This document shows, piece by piece, positions 1 to 8,568 of a DNA stretch of 63,259 bases. Positions within the stretch are counted from its first letter, which is position 1; each line of letters begins with the position of its first letter. The translations under genes were made by a program, and so were the position numbers. The notes below the pieces were generated by a model, which saw only the letters and a program-made list of their open reading frames with translations, was not told where the DNA came from and did no database searches. Source of the DNA: Pleomorphomonas sp. T1.2MG-36 (GTDB taxonomy: Bacteria; Pseudomonadota; Alphaproteobacteria; Rhizobiales; Pleomorphomonadaceae); NCBI RefSeq assembly GCF_950100655.1, contig NZ_CATNLY010000006.1, positions 640 through 63,898 of the forward strand, in the 5' to 3' direction.

Positions 1-955
1 CCTGAGGTCCTCGCCTTCGCAAGGATGACAGCGTGATATGAGCGGGAGATAGCTGGAGTACGCGGGGTGGCCGCTCGAAGCGGCATGATGCAGCAGCATC
101 GCAAAATCACGGCGCGATGGAGAGATCAACCCACCTAACCGATTGTAAAACCTATATATAATGCTGTCATCCTTGCGCAGGCGAGGACCTCGGGCAGAAT
201 GAAACGAGCGGCCTATATAGGGCTCCATGAACCGAGGGAGATTGATACGTCCCCCTCGCCTTACCTTCCTGAGGTCCTCGCCTTCGCAAGGATGACAGCT
301 TGATAGGAGCGGGAGATAGCTGGATGACGCGAGGAGAAAGCTCTGCGCCGCAGCATGCCCGCGTGGCGCAAAGCGGCGAAGCGCCCTTACAGCACGCCAA
401 CCCGACGACGTAGAGCCCCCACCTAACCGATTGTAAAACCTATATATAATACTGTCATCCTTGCGCAGGCGAGGACCTCGGGCAGAACGAAGCGAGCGGC
501 CGATATAGGGCTCCGTGAACCGAGGGAGATTGATACGACCCCCTCGCTCTACCTTCCTGATGTCCTCGCCTTCGCAAGGATGACAGCGTGATAGAAGCGG
601 GAGATAGCTGGATGACGCGAGGCGGCCGAATGAGATGGCGCGACGAAGCAGCGTTGCCGGATCAGCGCTTGATGAAAGCGGAAGATAGCTCGAGTTCCCG
701 GGATGCCCGCTCGAAGCGGAGCGATGCAGCAACATCGCAAAACCACAGCCCGACGACGTAGCGCACCCACCTAACCGCTTGTCATCCCCACATATAAGGC
801 TGTCATCCTGCGCGCACGCGCAGGACCTCGGGCAGAACGAAGCTCCTGGCCGATATCGCGCTCCAAGAACCGAGGGAGTCTGATATCTACCCCGTGCTCT
901 ACCTTCCCGAGGTCCTGCGCCTGCGCGCAGGATGACAGTTTTATATAATCGAATC
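1..955. repeat. Array of composite palindromic intergenic repeats
   Basis: There is no convincing gene in the first 970 bases. The stretch holds about three copies of a composite repeat. Each copy has a left arm (GTCATCCTTGCGCAGGCGA then GGACCTCGGGCAG), a spacer carrying GGCCTATATAGGGCTCC and GAACCGAGGGAG, and a right arm that is the inverse of the left (CCTGAGGTCCTCGCCTTCG then CAAGGATGACA). Left arms start near 167, 452 and 800; right arms end near 30, 299, 588 and 939. Copies are joined by an AT-rich linker with TGTAAAACCTATATATAAT. Each whole unit could fold into one long hairpin. The short open frames here are shadows of these repeats. Confidence 0.85.
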
Positions 956-971
956 ATACGGATACCCGCCC

Positions 972-1373
972 TCACTCCCCCTCCTCCGCCAATCTCTTCC
1001 GTGCCCTCGTCAGCCTCTCCCCCAAACCTTCCAGCCCCTTCACCCGCACCGTCTCCTCGAACGCCTTCACCCCGATGTGCTTGCCGATCAGCTCCAGCCG
1101 TTTCAGCCGATCGCTCAGCCGCACCTTCTTCACGAACCCCACCTGCTCCCTGGCATTGCCGCGGCCCTCGAAGCGCTCCTCGATCTCCACGCCCTGGATG
1201 AGGCCCTGCCGCCACACCTCCGGCCATTCGTCCACCGGCTTCAGCCGCCCCTCGCCGTCGTAGAGGTCGGCGATGTCGGCGGTGGCTTCGTCGACGAGGC
1301 GGCCCAGCAGCCAGCCGGCATCCACCTTGCCGACGGCCGGATCGCCCTCACCCTTGTTCCCCTTGCGCGGCAC
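972..1373 (-). CDS. Terminase small subunit-like protein (lacks N-terminal HTH)
   Basis: The 133-residue product resembles the central and C-terminal part of phage terminase small subunits: a V-D-A-G-W-L-L-x-R-L segment, then a block on the pattern D-I-x-D-L-x-D-x-x-G-x-L-K-P-V-x-E-W-P near residues 33-50, then E-R-F-E-G-R-G and I-G-K-H-I-G-V-K-A-F near 95-105. The family normally begins with a helix-turn-helix DNA-recognition region, which is absent here, so this is either a shortened domesticated copy or a remnant. It starts at GTG three bases after the stop of the upstream gene on the same strand, so the two are probably co-transcribed and translationally coupled. No large terminase subunit or other phage gene lies nearby. 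The family assignment is fairly sure; the role is unknown. Confidence 0.7.
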   Translation of the reverse strand: MPRKGNKGEGDPAVGKVDAGWLLGRLVDEATADIADLYDGEGRLKPVDEWPEVWRQGLIQGVEIEERFEGRGNAREQVGFVKKVRLSDRLKRLELIGKHIGVKAFEETVRVKGLEGLGERLTRARKRLAEEGE

Positions 1374-1376
1374 GGA

Positions 1377-2435
1377 TCACTCCTCGTCTGTCTCGGCCAC
1401 CCTACCCTCGTCGGGTTTGCCGCCTTCATCGCCCCGGCCCAGCACCAGCTTGAAGCCGCGCTGATAGCCGGCCGCCTCGATGCGCACGCCCGAGCCCTCG
1501 ATCCGCTTCCGGAGCAAACACAGCTGCGTCTTGAAATACTTGCGCGCCGTCTCGTATTCCGGCCCGCCGTCGAAATCGTCGGCATACATCTCGCCGATGA
1601 TCGCCTCGCCGGTCACCGGCTTGCCCTTGCCGGCCCAGACGCGGACAAGGATCGCCTCTTGCTGCGGCGGCAGCTCGTAGGCGCGGGCGATCAGGTTGGG
1701 CGACAGCACGGGCGCCAGCCCGCCGCAGCACGGGCAGGTGACGCCCGTTTCCGCCTCCGGCACGGCCTCGGCCACCGCCGCCCCCCCCATCACCGGCGCA
1801 TCCGCGCCGAAGCCCGGCAATCGATCCCCCAGGCGGATGTTCTCGATGCGGTCGTCCAGCGTGTCGCCGTTCCTAGGCAGCAGCACGCGGTCGGTGCCGC
1901 CGAAGTGCCAGTTCCACACCAGATAGCGGCGCATGTAGCGGATCACGTTGGCCCGGCTGCCGCCCTGGATGGTCCAGATCGGCCCGTCGTCGATGGTCTT
2001 GCGGTAGAGCTCACCGCCCGCCTCCGGCCGCCGCCGACCCACCGGGTCGCGCCAGTAGAGCCGGCCGTTGTCGCGATAGTCGAACAGCGCTCTCGCGACC
2101 TCGCGGCTCATCTGCACGGCGGAAAACCAGGTGTTGGGCACGCCGCCGTCATCGAGGCGCGCCTCCACCGCATTGGCCGGCCCGGCCCGCCGCTTGCGCG
2201 CGGCGGCCGCCTTGGTCGCCACGGTGACGCCGGGCCCGGACACCCGCACCGCCGCCGCCCCCGCCTCGGCCTTGACGGCCTCCAGCAGACCATTCTCCGC
2301 CAGCGCCCGGTTCAACGGAAAGCGGACGTGCTCCATCCCCCGCCCGCCACCGGACGACCAACCGCCATCCCGCTCACGCTCGTACTCATCCGCACGCCCA
2401 CCGGCGCGCCTGTCAATCATCATGTCATCTGCCAT
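1377..2435 (-). CDS. Protein with degenerate HNH-like region, zinc motif and C-terminal winged helix
   Basis: I chose the ATG at 2435 because GGGAGAG sits 5-11 bases upstream; the frame stays open further upstream but without a ribosome site. The product is 352 residues. The middle contains LFDYRDNGRLYW and, later, NGDTLDDRIENIRL, a layout typical of HNH homing-type nucleases, but the expected His-Asn-His residues are not obvious, so it may bind DNA without cutting. A CPCCGG motif may form part of a zinc site. The C-terminal 90 residues (ELPPQQEAILVRVWAG through GYQRGFKLVL) look like an OmpR-type winged helix. It precedes the terminase-like gene, which suggests a small phage-derived module. 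I do not recognise a named family. Confidence 0.6.
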   Translation of the reverse strand: MADDMMIDRRAGGRADEYERERDGGWSSGGGRGMEHVRFPLNRALAENGLLEAVKAEAGAAAVRVSGPGVTVATKAAAARKRRAGPANAVEARLDDGGVPNTWFSAVQMSREVARALFDYRDNGRLYWRDPVGRRRPEAGGELYRKTIDDGPIWTIQGGSRANVIRYMRRYLVWNWHFGGTDRVLLPRNGDTLDDRIENIRLGDRLPGFGADAPVMGGAAVAEAVPEAETGVTCPCCGGLAPVLSPNLIARAYELPPQQEAILVRVWAGKGKPVTGEAIIGEMYADDFDGGPEYETARKYFKTQLCLLRKRIEGSGVRIEAAGYQRGFKLVLGRGDEGGKPDEGRVAETDEE

Positions 2436-3324
2436 GCCGGCTCTCCCGAAAAGAGCCGACGGGCGCGTCGTGGGGCAAGACATAGGTTGACGGCTAAAAG
2501 TTAACGACGGAAGGGAGGAAAAGGCGCGGGATTCCGGGCGTTCTCCGCCACGCCGCAGCCGCCAGCATCGCCAATCCGTTAACAGCCGAGGCGGAGTTGC
2601 GGCAGCCCCCCCTCTCCCTGATCCCTCTCCCACAAGGGGCGAGGGGACGCTTGGCTTTGCCGACCCATCATACGCGTTCCGCTTGATCCGGACTCATCCA
2701 GCTCAAGCGGGTTTCGGCCTGACCGGCCGGCGCCCGGTCGGGCGCTTCCGCTTCCCGTCAGGTTCCGGCCGAAAGGTCGAAACCCGACGGAAACGGTATC
2801 ACTTGGGCAAACCGAGCCTTCCAGCCATGGGTAGCCCCAAACCGCGTCCCCTCGCCCCTTGTGGGAGAGGAACCAGGGAGAGGGGTGAGACGCCGCTATC
2901 GCGCCCCGGCGCATCCCGTCATCACCGTCTACCCTTCACGTGAGTATAGGAAACGGGGTGTTGGGACGGAGATTCATTGCGACGGGGAGAAAGAAAATGA
3001 CTCGGAATCCGGGGTTTAGGAGAGAGGGGGGTGGAGACGGGACGGAATGAGCAAAGCTCTGTCATTGCAGCAAATGCTTATAGTCCCGTAAGAGGCAGAA
3101 GACTTACAGCCTATATAGCCCCTTGCTTCGCTCCGCTCCCAAATGGAAAGCGAGAGACGCTATGAACGAAGTAAGCGGACCTGCGCTCGAGCAAGTCCGC
3201 CACCATCCAACTACCTAATGGCCGGTCGGGCGCGCCCTGAACGCGAAACTCTCGCCTTTGAGTTGTCTTGGGGAAACAGTTGTGAAATGCTTCCTCGAAT
3301 CAAAACTAAAAAGAGGGAAGCGCC
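2436..3324. other. Non-coding gap with an inverted repeat pair and foreign-DNA boundary
   Basis: I see no gene here. Two inverted copies of a sequence reading CCTCTCCC...CACAAGGGGCGAGGGGAC lie at about 2619-2655 and 2850-2889, enclosing about 190 bases with further short inverted segments (TTCGGCCTGACC, GGTTCCGGCCGAAAGG). Base composition changes from GC-rich to AT-rich after about 3090, marking the start of the foreign islet. The ribosome site GAGGGAAG just before 3325 belongs to the next gene. GCCTATATAGCCCC near 3109 is a fragment of the composite intergenic repeat. Confidence 0.55.
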
Positions 3325-3741
3325 ATGGTTCGGAAGGCTTTTTTTGCTTATCCTGCAGCGCCAGCGGACTTGGCATCGACCATCAAAGCTGCCTGTGAGC
3401 GGACCCAAGGCAAGGCGCTGGATGTACTCGTTACAGGCTGGCCTCAAATGGAGGTCTTCGGCGACAGTATCGCCAAACAGGTGAGATCGAGTATTGACGC
3501 ATCTGACGTGCTAATTGCTGATATCACCGTTCCTAATCGCAACGTGTACTATGAGATAGGATATGCTGTTGGCCAAGGAAAACCTGTAGCCCCAGTGCTC
3601 AATGTTTCTTTCCAAGACGCCACAAAATACATCCAACTCGATGGTTTTTTTGACACTATTGCGTACCAGACATATGAGAACTCAAATCAATTACTAGATA
3701 TATTCAGAAAATTGCCCTCAACGAAACTGGTTGAGCTATAA
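3325..3741 (+). CDS. Nucleoside 2-deoxyribosyltransferase/TIR-like domain protein (5' part of an interrupted gene)
   Basis: The 138-residue product has the alternating strand-helix pattern of nucleoside deoxyribosyltransferase and TIR-like folds. DVLIADITVPNRN (61-73) is followed by VYYEIGYAVGQGKPV, where Glu77 sits where the catalytic Glu of these enzymes lies; such domains cleave N-glycosidic bonds of nucleosides or NAD. GAGGGAAG precedes the ATG. The frame ends at TAA 3739-3741, but the same frame then stays open to 5637, so this is probably the first domain of a single protein cut by a nonsense codon (see 3865-5637). Codon use is AT-rich compared with the neighbouring genes, suggesting horizontal transfer. 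The fold is a pattern-based assignment. Confidence 0.75.
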   Translation: MVRKAFFAYPAAPADLASTIKAACERTQGKALDVLVTGWPQMEVFGDSIAKQVRSSIDASDVLIADITVPNRNVYYEIGYAVGQGKPVAPVLNVSFQDATKYIQLDGFFDTIAYQTYENSNQLLDIFRKLPSTKLVEL

Positions 3742-3864
3742 TCAAAACAACTAAACACAACACAACCTTTATATTTAATAGACACGGTTAGGAAGACTGA
3801 TTTCCGCAATACAGTAATATCGGCGGTCAAGGATGCAAAGATTTTCTACAGAAGTTTTGACCCA

Positions 3865-5637
3865 ATGGAGACCTATAGGTTTTCGACAATAAATATAATT
3901 ATGGAGGTTTCCGCATCCTCAGGGGTACTAATACCTTTATTATCGGATAGTATCGACGATGCAGCCAGGCACAACCTAAGAGCCGCCTTCTTGGCGGGAC
4001 TTAGTCACGGCATGAATAAGAGAACAATGATCATTGAGTTCGGTACGCCGTCTAGTTCGCAACCGGCGGATTTTCGCGACCTTGTTGTCACGTTAAATAG
4101 CGAAACTGATATTTTTGAGAAAGTGAAGGAATTCTGCGGTTTGGCTCTGCTCGCTACTCAAGAGCCGCAACCCAAGCGGCGGCGTTCCGCGAGCAAGCTT
4201 CAAGCCTTGTCGTTGGGGGCGTCCGCAGCAGAAAATGAATTCCGGTTGCTTGAGAATTATTTCGTCGAAACCTCAGAGTATGTAAGGACTCTTCGCGGAG
4301 AGGTGTCGGTCGTATCAGGTCGAAAGGGTTCCGGGAAAACCGCGATATTCTTCATGGTCCGAGATGCAATCCGCTCGAAGAAGTTTACGTCTGTTACAGA
4401 CCTAAAGCCGGAATCTCATCAGCTAAGCCTTTTTAGGCAAGAGTTGCTCAAGCTTTTGGACATCGGCGTATTCGACCACACACTTGCGGCTTTTTGGTAT
4501 TTCGTTTTCCTTACTGAGATGCTCTTCACTATACAGAGAGAAAACAAGTATAAACTCCAGCACGACCCAAGCGCTTTATCCTCACTTTCAGATATTGAGG
4601 ACGTACTTCAGGAATTCGGCATAATTAACAGCGGAGACTTCACTGCTCGAATAAATAGACTAAGCAAAACGATTTTATTCGAAATTAGCTCAGCCAAGAC
4701 ACGTAACAAGCCGCTTTCACCCGAGAGCTTAACGAACATAGTTTTCAGAGGCGGCATCAACAAAATAAAACAGCTAATTATCAAAAATACAACACCAAAG
4801 ACAAGAATAGTTTTGCTGTTCGATAACATAGACCGAGGATGGCCAACTCAGGGCGTCGAAGAATTCGACGTACGAATGATTCGGCTTATGGTTGAGTCAC
4901 TCGAGAAAATTCGAAGAGACCTACATAATGCCGACAGAGACATGTTTAGTGTCGTTTTCCTAAGAAATGACATTTATGAGTTGCTTGTAGAACAAACGCC
5001 AGATCGAGGAAAAGTTGGACAGATACGAATTGACTGGAACGATCCAGTCAAGCTTAGAACCGTTATATTGAAACGCCTTCAAGCTTCTACGGCCAGAGAG
5101 GGCGATGCATTCTCATCTCTGTGGCTCGATTATTTCGCCCCCACCGTTGGAGGAGTCGATTCCTTTGAGTATTGCGTTTCCCACTGCCTGATGCGTCCGC
5201 GTTTCCTGCTTACCATAATTGAGAACGCAATCGCCAACGCGATAAATCGTAGTAATACCATCGCCTCTGAAGACGATATTGCGGACGCGGTGAAGCAACA
5301 CTCAAACTACTTAATTTCAGAATTTGGATTTGAAATTCGGGACGCATCTGGCCTTTCAGCGGATATACTTTTTGAACTCATTGGCCTCCCAGAGATTGTA
5401 TCGAAAGAGATGGTCTTGGAACGCTTCTCTGAGGGCGGGATCCCAAGGGATAAGCTTGAACACGCGTTTCAGTTGATGCTGTGGTATGGCGTAATAGGTT
5501 TTGTCAAGAAAGATGGTGATAACAAGTATATATACGACTATGACTATAGTATGAAACGGCTAGCAGCCGAGATGCGTCACATCGCCGGCGAGCCACAATA
5601 CTCCATAAACCCAGCATTAATGGCAGCAATAAAATAA
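3865..5637 (+). CDS. P-loop ATPase with N-terminal degenerate deoxyribosyltransferase-like domain (3' part of an interrupted gene)
   Basis: The 590-residue frame begins at the first ATG after the in-frame TAA at 3739, but translation of 3742-3864 is also open and reads like protein. Residues 10-58 (SGVLIPLLSDSIDDAA then NLRAAFLAGLSHG) parallel the DVLIADITVP/NVYYEIGYAVG block of the preceding frame but lack the catalytic Glu, so this looks like a second, inactive copy of that domain. Residues 152-160 GRKGSGKTA are a Walker A motif and 315-323 IVLLFDNID a Walker B. The rest fits the large P-loop ATPases sometimes labelled Sll1717 family. An NTPase joined to a nucleotide-hydrolase-like domain fits a phage-defence or stress ATPase; this is inference. 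A terminator follows directly. Confidence 0.8.
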   Translation: METYRFSTINIIMEVSASSGVLIPLLSDSIDDAARHNLRAAFLAGLSHGMNKRTMIIEFGTPSSSQPADFRDLVVTLNSETDIFEKVKEFCGLALLATQEPQPKRRRSASKLQALSLGASAAENEFRLLENYFVETSEYVRTLRGEVSVVSGRKGSGKTAIFFMVRDAIRSKKFTSVTDLKPESHQLSLFRQELLKLLDIGVFDHTLAAFWYFVFLTEMLFTIQRENKYKLQHDPSALSSLSDIEDVLQEFGIINSGDFTARINRLSKTILFEISSAKTRNKPLSPESLTNIVFRGGINKIKQLIIKNTTPKTRIVLLFDNIDRGWPTQGVEEFDVRMIRLMVESLEKIRRDLHNADRDMFSVVFLRNDIYELLVEQTPDRGKVGQIRIDWNDPVKLRTVILKRLQASTAREGDAFSSLWLDYFAPTVGGVDSFEYCVSHCLMRPRFLLTIIENAIANAINRSNTIASEDDIADAVKQHSNYLISEFGFEIRDASGLSADILFELIGLPEIVSKEMVLERFSEGGIPRDKLEHAFQLMLWYGVIGFVKKDGDNKYIYDYDYSMKRLAAEMRHIAGEPQYSINPALMAAIK

Positions 5638-5659
5638 AAAGGGGCCAAAGGCCCCTTTT
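5636..5659 (+). terminator. Rho-independent terminator of the ATPase gene
   Basis: AAAAGGGGCC, a three-base loop AAA, and GGCCCCTTTT form a ten-pair hairpin with a T run on the 3' side. It starts within the stop codon of the ATPase gene. Confidence 0.85.
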
Positions 5660-5854
5660 AGTCTGTTCAGGTCGGTAACTTCAGAGAAGATTACATAACG
5701 ATCCCCGATAAAGACTAGTTTAACTAACCACAAGCGCTATCGGCCAATGGCAATGAAAACAACATATCACGATCAAATAGGGTGTCAATTTGGGCGGTAG
5801 AGATAAACCCTTCAACCGGTTTTCGATTCGTTAACATTTAATTGAGAATACCCC

Positions 5855-7117
5855 TCACCTCCTCCGCCCCACCATCACCATCGCCACCGCATACACCGCC
5901 ACCACGCTCAGCCACACCGCGCCCGGCCACGTCCCTCTCACTACCGCGTAAAAGCTCGAAAAGCCCAGCGGCGCCACGATGGAAGCCAGGCTCAGCGCCG
6001 AGGCCAGCACGCCCTGGAACTGGCCCTGCTGGCTCTCGCTCACCTGCCGCGTCGCCATGGCTTGCAGGGCCGGCACGCCGAGGCCGCCGAGGGCGAACAG
6101 CGGCATGATGGCGAACACGATCCAGCCCTCCGTCGCGAAGGCCATGATGACGAGCGCCGCCATGGCGCCGAAAAGGCCGGTGAGGATGGCGGCGCGCTCG
6201 CCCAGCAGCGCCACCGCCGGCCCCGGCAGAAAGGCTTGCGCCAGCGTCTGGCAGACGCCGAAGGCGCCCAGCGACAGGCCGATCATCATGCCGTTCCAGC
6301 CGAACACGTCGCCGCCCCACAGCGCCCAGCTGGTGCCATAGGCCTCGCCGGTGGCCGACAGCAGGAAGAAGATGGCGATCAGCGGCCACAGGCTCTTCAC
6401 CTCGAACAGCCAGCCGAACGGCTTCAGCGGGTTCAGCGACGCGAGGTCGAGCTTTTCGTGGGCGCTTCCGCCCGAAAAGTTGCAGACTTTTCGGACCAAG
6501 CGGAAGCGAGAGAAGAAAGACCGGGAGCGCACCTCCGCTCCGTCAGGAGCGGCTGTCGCGACCGGCTCGCGGGATTCCGGCAGGAAGACGAGCGCCATCA
6601 GGAGGTTGACGCCGTTGAGCACGGCGGCGGCGATGAACGGCAGGCGTAACAAGTGGTCGCCCAGCGTGCCGCCCAGCACCGGCCCGACGATGAAGCCGAT
6701 GCCGAACATGGCGTTCATCAGCCCGAAGCGGCGGGCGCGCCTGTCGGCCTCGGTGATGTCGGTGATGTAGGCGGTGGCCACCGACACGTTGGCCGAGGTC
6801 AGCCCGGCGATCGCCCGGCCCAAGAGCAGCAGCGTCAGGCTGCCGGCGAAGGCGAGGAAGACGTAGTTGATGGCGGCGCCGGCGAGCGAGATCACCAGCA
6901 CCGGCCGCCGGCCGATCCGGTCGCTGAGCGAGCCCAGCAGCGGCGCGAAGGCGAACTGCACCGCCGCGTAGAGCGCGGTCATGATGCCGATATAGGGGGC
7001 GACGTTGCCGGCGTGCGTCACCTCGGCCAGCAGCGCCGGCAGGATGGGGAAGATGAGGCCGATGCCGACCGCGTCGAGCAGGATGGCCGCGTAGATGACG
7101 ATGAGAGGTCTGTTCAT
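5855..7117 (-). CDS. TCR/Tet-type MFS drug exporter
   Basis: A 420-residue major facilitator protein of the drug:H+ antiporter type (12 membrane helices expected). The loop motif GSLSDRIGRRPVL after helix 2 is the MFS motif A, and the N-terminus (LDAVGIGLIFPILPALL) is typical of the TetA-like subgroup. The ATG at 7117 is chosen because GGGAG lies just upstream; a longer frame has no such site. The central loop between helices 6 and 7 is longer than usual because a hairpin repeat (6463-6508) lies in frame within the coding sequence. No regulator gene sits beside it. Substrate unknown. Confidence 0.88.
   Translation of the reverse strand: MNRPLIVIYAAILLDAVGIGLIFPILPALLAEVTHAGNVAPYIGIMTALYAAVQFAFAPLLGSLSDRIGRRPVLVISLAGAAINYVFLAFAGSLTLLLLGRAIAGLTSANVSVATAYITDITEADRRARRFGLMNAMFGIGFIVGPVLGGTLGDHLLRLPFIAAAVLNGVNLLMALVFLPESREPVATAAPDGAEVRSRSFFSRFRLVRKVCNFSGGSAHEKLDLASLNPLKPFGWLFEVKSLWPLIAIFFLLSATGEAYGTSWALWGGDVFGWNGMMIGLSLGAFGVCQTLAQAFLPGPAVALLGERAAILTGLFGAMAALVIMAFATEGWIVFAIMPLFALGGLGVPALQAMATRQVSESQQGQFQGVLASALSLASIVAPLGFSSFYAVVRGTWPGAVWLSVVAVYAVAMVMVGRRR
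6463..6508. repeat. Palindromic element inserted in frame in the MFS gene
   Basis: Outer arms CGCTTCCG (6463-6470) and CGGAAGCG (6501-6508) enclose inner arms CCGAAAAGT (6472-6480) and ACTTTTCGG (6486-6494). On the minus strand it is translated within the extra residues around LVRKVCNFSGGSAHEKL in the central cytoplasmic loop of the exporter. Confidence 0.7.
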
Positions 7118-7616
7118 GGCGAAACTCCCGAGCACCATCCGACCGGAGCGCCGCGCGGCCCGATCGGATGATGCCGAATAGACCGGGGACCGCTGGTGGC
7201 GGATGCCCAGGCACAAGGCGCCAGACGCAACGCTGCGCATGGCGGACGGATGGAGCCTGATGGTTCAGGCGGTGATGTCTGGAAATCGCTGGTCGATCCG
7301 CATCGGATGGAAACGGACCGCTTGTGCCTGATCGCCTGGACGGGGAGTCGTCCACCTGTTTACTCCGCCAACGGGCGGATCAAGGGAAGCGATCGCTTTT
7401 CGCGATGGCGAAGGGATACGCCAAGGTTGGTGCGGAGGCAAGACGGAGAGGGGCGGTGCCGGGTGGCGTGGTGAACGAGGGGGCTATGGATTTCCCGCGC
7501 CTCTTTCTGGCTGGGATTCTCTGTCTGCGCGGGGGAGGACGGTTTGATGGGAAGGGAGCGTCACCTAGCAGTGGTGCGATGGTGGCGAAACGCTGAAATA
7601 CCATTTCATATCAATC
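7118..7616. other. Gap upstream of the MFS gene
   Basis: About 500 bases without a supported gene. Open frames on both strands lack recognisable motifs and ribosome sites. The segment next to 7118 should hold the exporter promoter, but I see no clear operator. Confidence 0.4.
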
Positions 7617-8232
7617 AACTGTCATCCCCGCGAAGGCGGGGACCTCAGGACAAGATCACTCCTCGGCCGATATCACGCTCCATGAATCACAGACGCCCTA
7701 TAGTTCCCTCACACCCTTTCCGGCCTGAGGTCCTGGCCTTCGCCAGGATGACGGCTTGATGGGGGCGGGAGCTTAGTTTCGCAGCGGCGCGATGGTGGGC
7801 GACGCACTGAAATACCGTTTCATATCAATCAACTGTCATCCCCGCGAAGGCGGGGACCTCAGGACGAGATCGCTCCTCGGCCCATATCAAGCTCCATGAA
7901 ACAGGGTGCCCTATAGATCCCCCTCGCCCTTTCCGGCCTGAGGTCCTGGCCTTCGCCAGGATGACGGTTTGATGGGGGCGGGCGCCCTATAGCTCCCCCT
8001 CGCCTCTTCCTGCACGAGGTCCTCGCCTGCGCAAGGATGACAATTTATATAGAGGGAACAGCGGGATAAGCGGCGCGCGAGCTCATCCAGCACATCGCCT
8101 GCCTCAATAGCAAGCGACAACCCCGCATCCCGCGAACAACGCTCTATCTATTTGTTTTATATCCATTTCCTGTCATCCCCGCGAAGGCGGGGATCTCAGG
8201 ACGAGATCGCTCCCCGGCCGATATCACGCCCC
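7617..8232. repeat. Array of composite palindromic repeats
   Basis: Three left arms (GTCATCCCCGCGAAGGCGG then GGACCTCAGGACGAG) start near 7620, 7835 and 8170. Matching right arms (CCTGAGGTCCTGGCCTTCG then CCAGGATGAC) end near 7752 and 7965, and a third right arm (GAGGTCCTCGCCTGCG) ends near 8041. The linker with ATCCAGCACATCGCCTGCC and CTCTATCTATTTGTTT recurs at 9215, 9555, 14770 and 15030. No gene is supported here. Confidence 0.85.
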
Positions 8233-8298
8233 CCTCACCCCAATTTTCGTCCCTACACAAATGTTGCCGCGCATCCTTTTTTGTAGTAACAAAAATTC

Positions 8299-8568
8299 AT
8301 GCAGATCGAGTTCGATCCCGTCAAGCGCGCCACCAATCTGGCAAAGCATCAGATCGACCTCGCCGAGGCCGAACGGGTGTTCGAGGGCGACACGCTGACG
8401 ATCGAGGACGATCGCTTCGACTACGGCGAACAGCGCTTCATCACCATCGGCCGTCTTGCCGGACGCATGATGGTGATCGTCTGGACCCCGCGCGGCGCGG
8501 CCCGTCGCATCATCTCCTTGAGGAAAGCCAATGACCGCGAACAGGCCGCCTATTCCCCCCGGCTTTGA
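8299..8568 (+). CDS. brnT: BrnT family toxin
   Basis: The 89-residue product matches the BrnT ribonuclease toxin family (RelE-like fold): the start M-x-I-E-F-D-P-x-K-x-x-x-N-x-x-K-H is the family hallmark, followed by FEGDTLTIED and a C-terminal R-I-I-S-L-R-K-A block. BrnT cuts RNA and blocks translation until bound by BrnA. No strong Shine-Dalgarno precedes the ATG. The upstream bases hold an imperfect inverted repeat (CTACACAAA and TTTTTTGTAG) that could be the operator of the pair. The antitoxin gene overlaps its 3' end by 38 bases, the usual toxin-first BrnTA order. Confidence 0.93.
   Translation: MQIEFDPVKRATNLAKHQIDLAEAERVFEGDTLTIEDDRFDYGEQRFITIGRLAGRMMVIVWTPRGAARRIISLRKANDREQAAYSPRL

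Noticed and set aside
3143..3484. A 113-residue frame overlapping the start of the NDT-like gene
   Set aside because: Different frame from the recognisable domain and no motif; it begins in repeat remnants.
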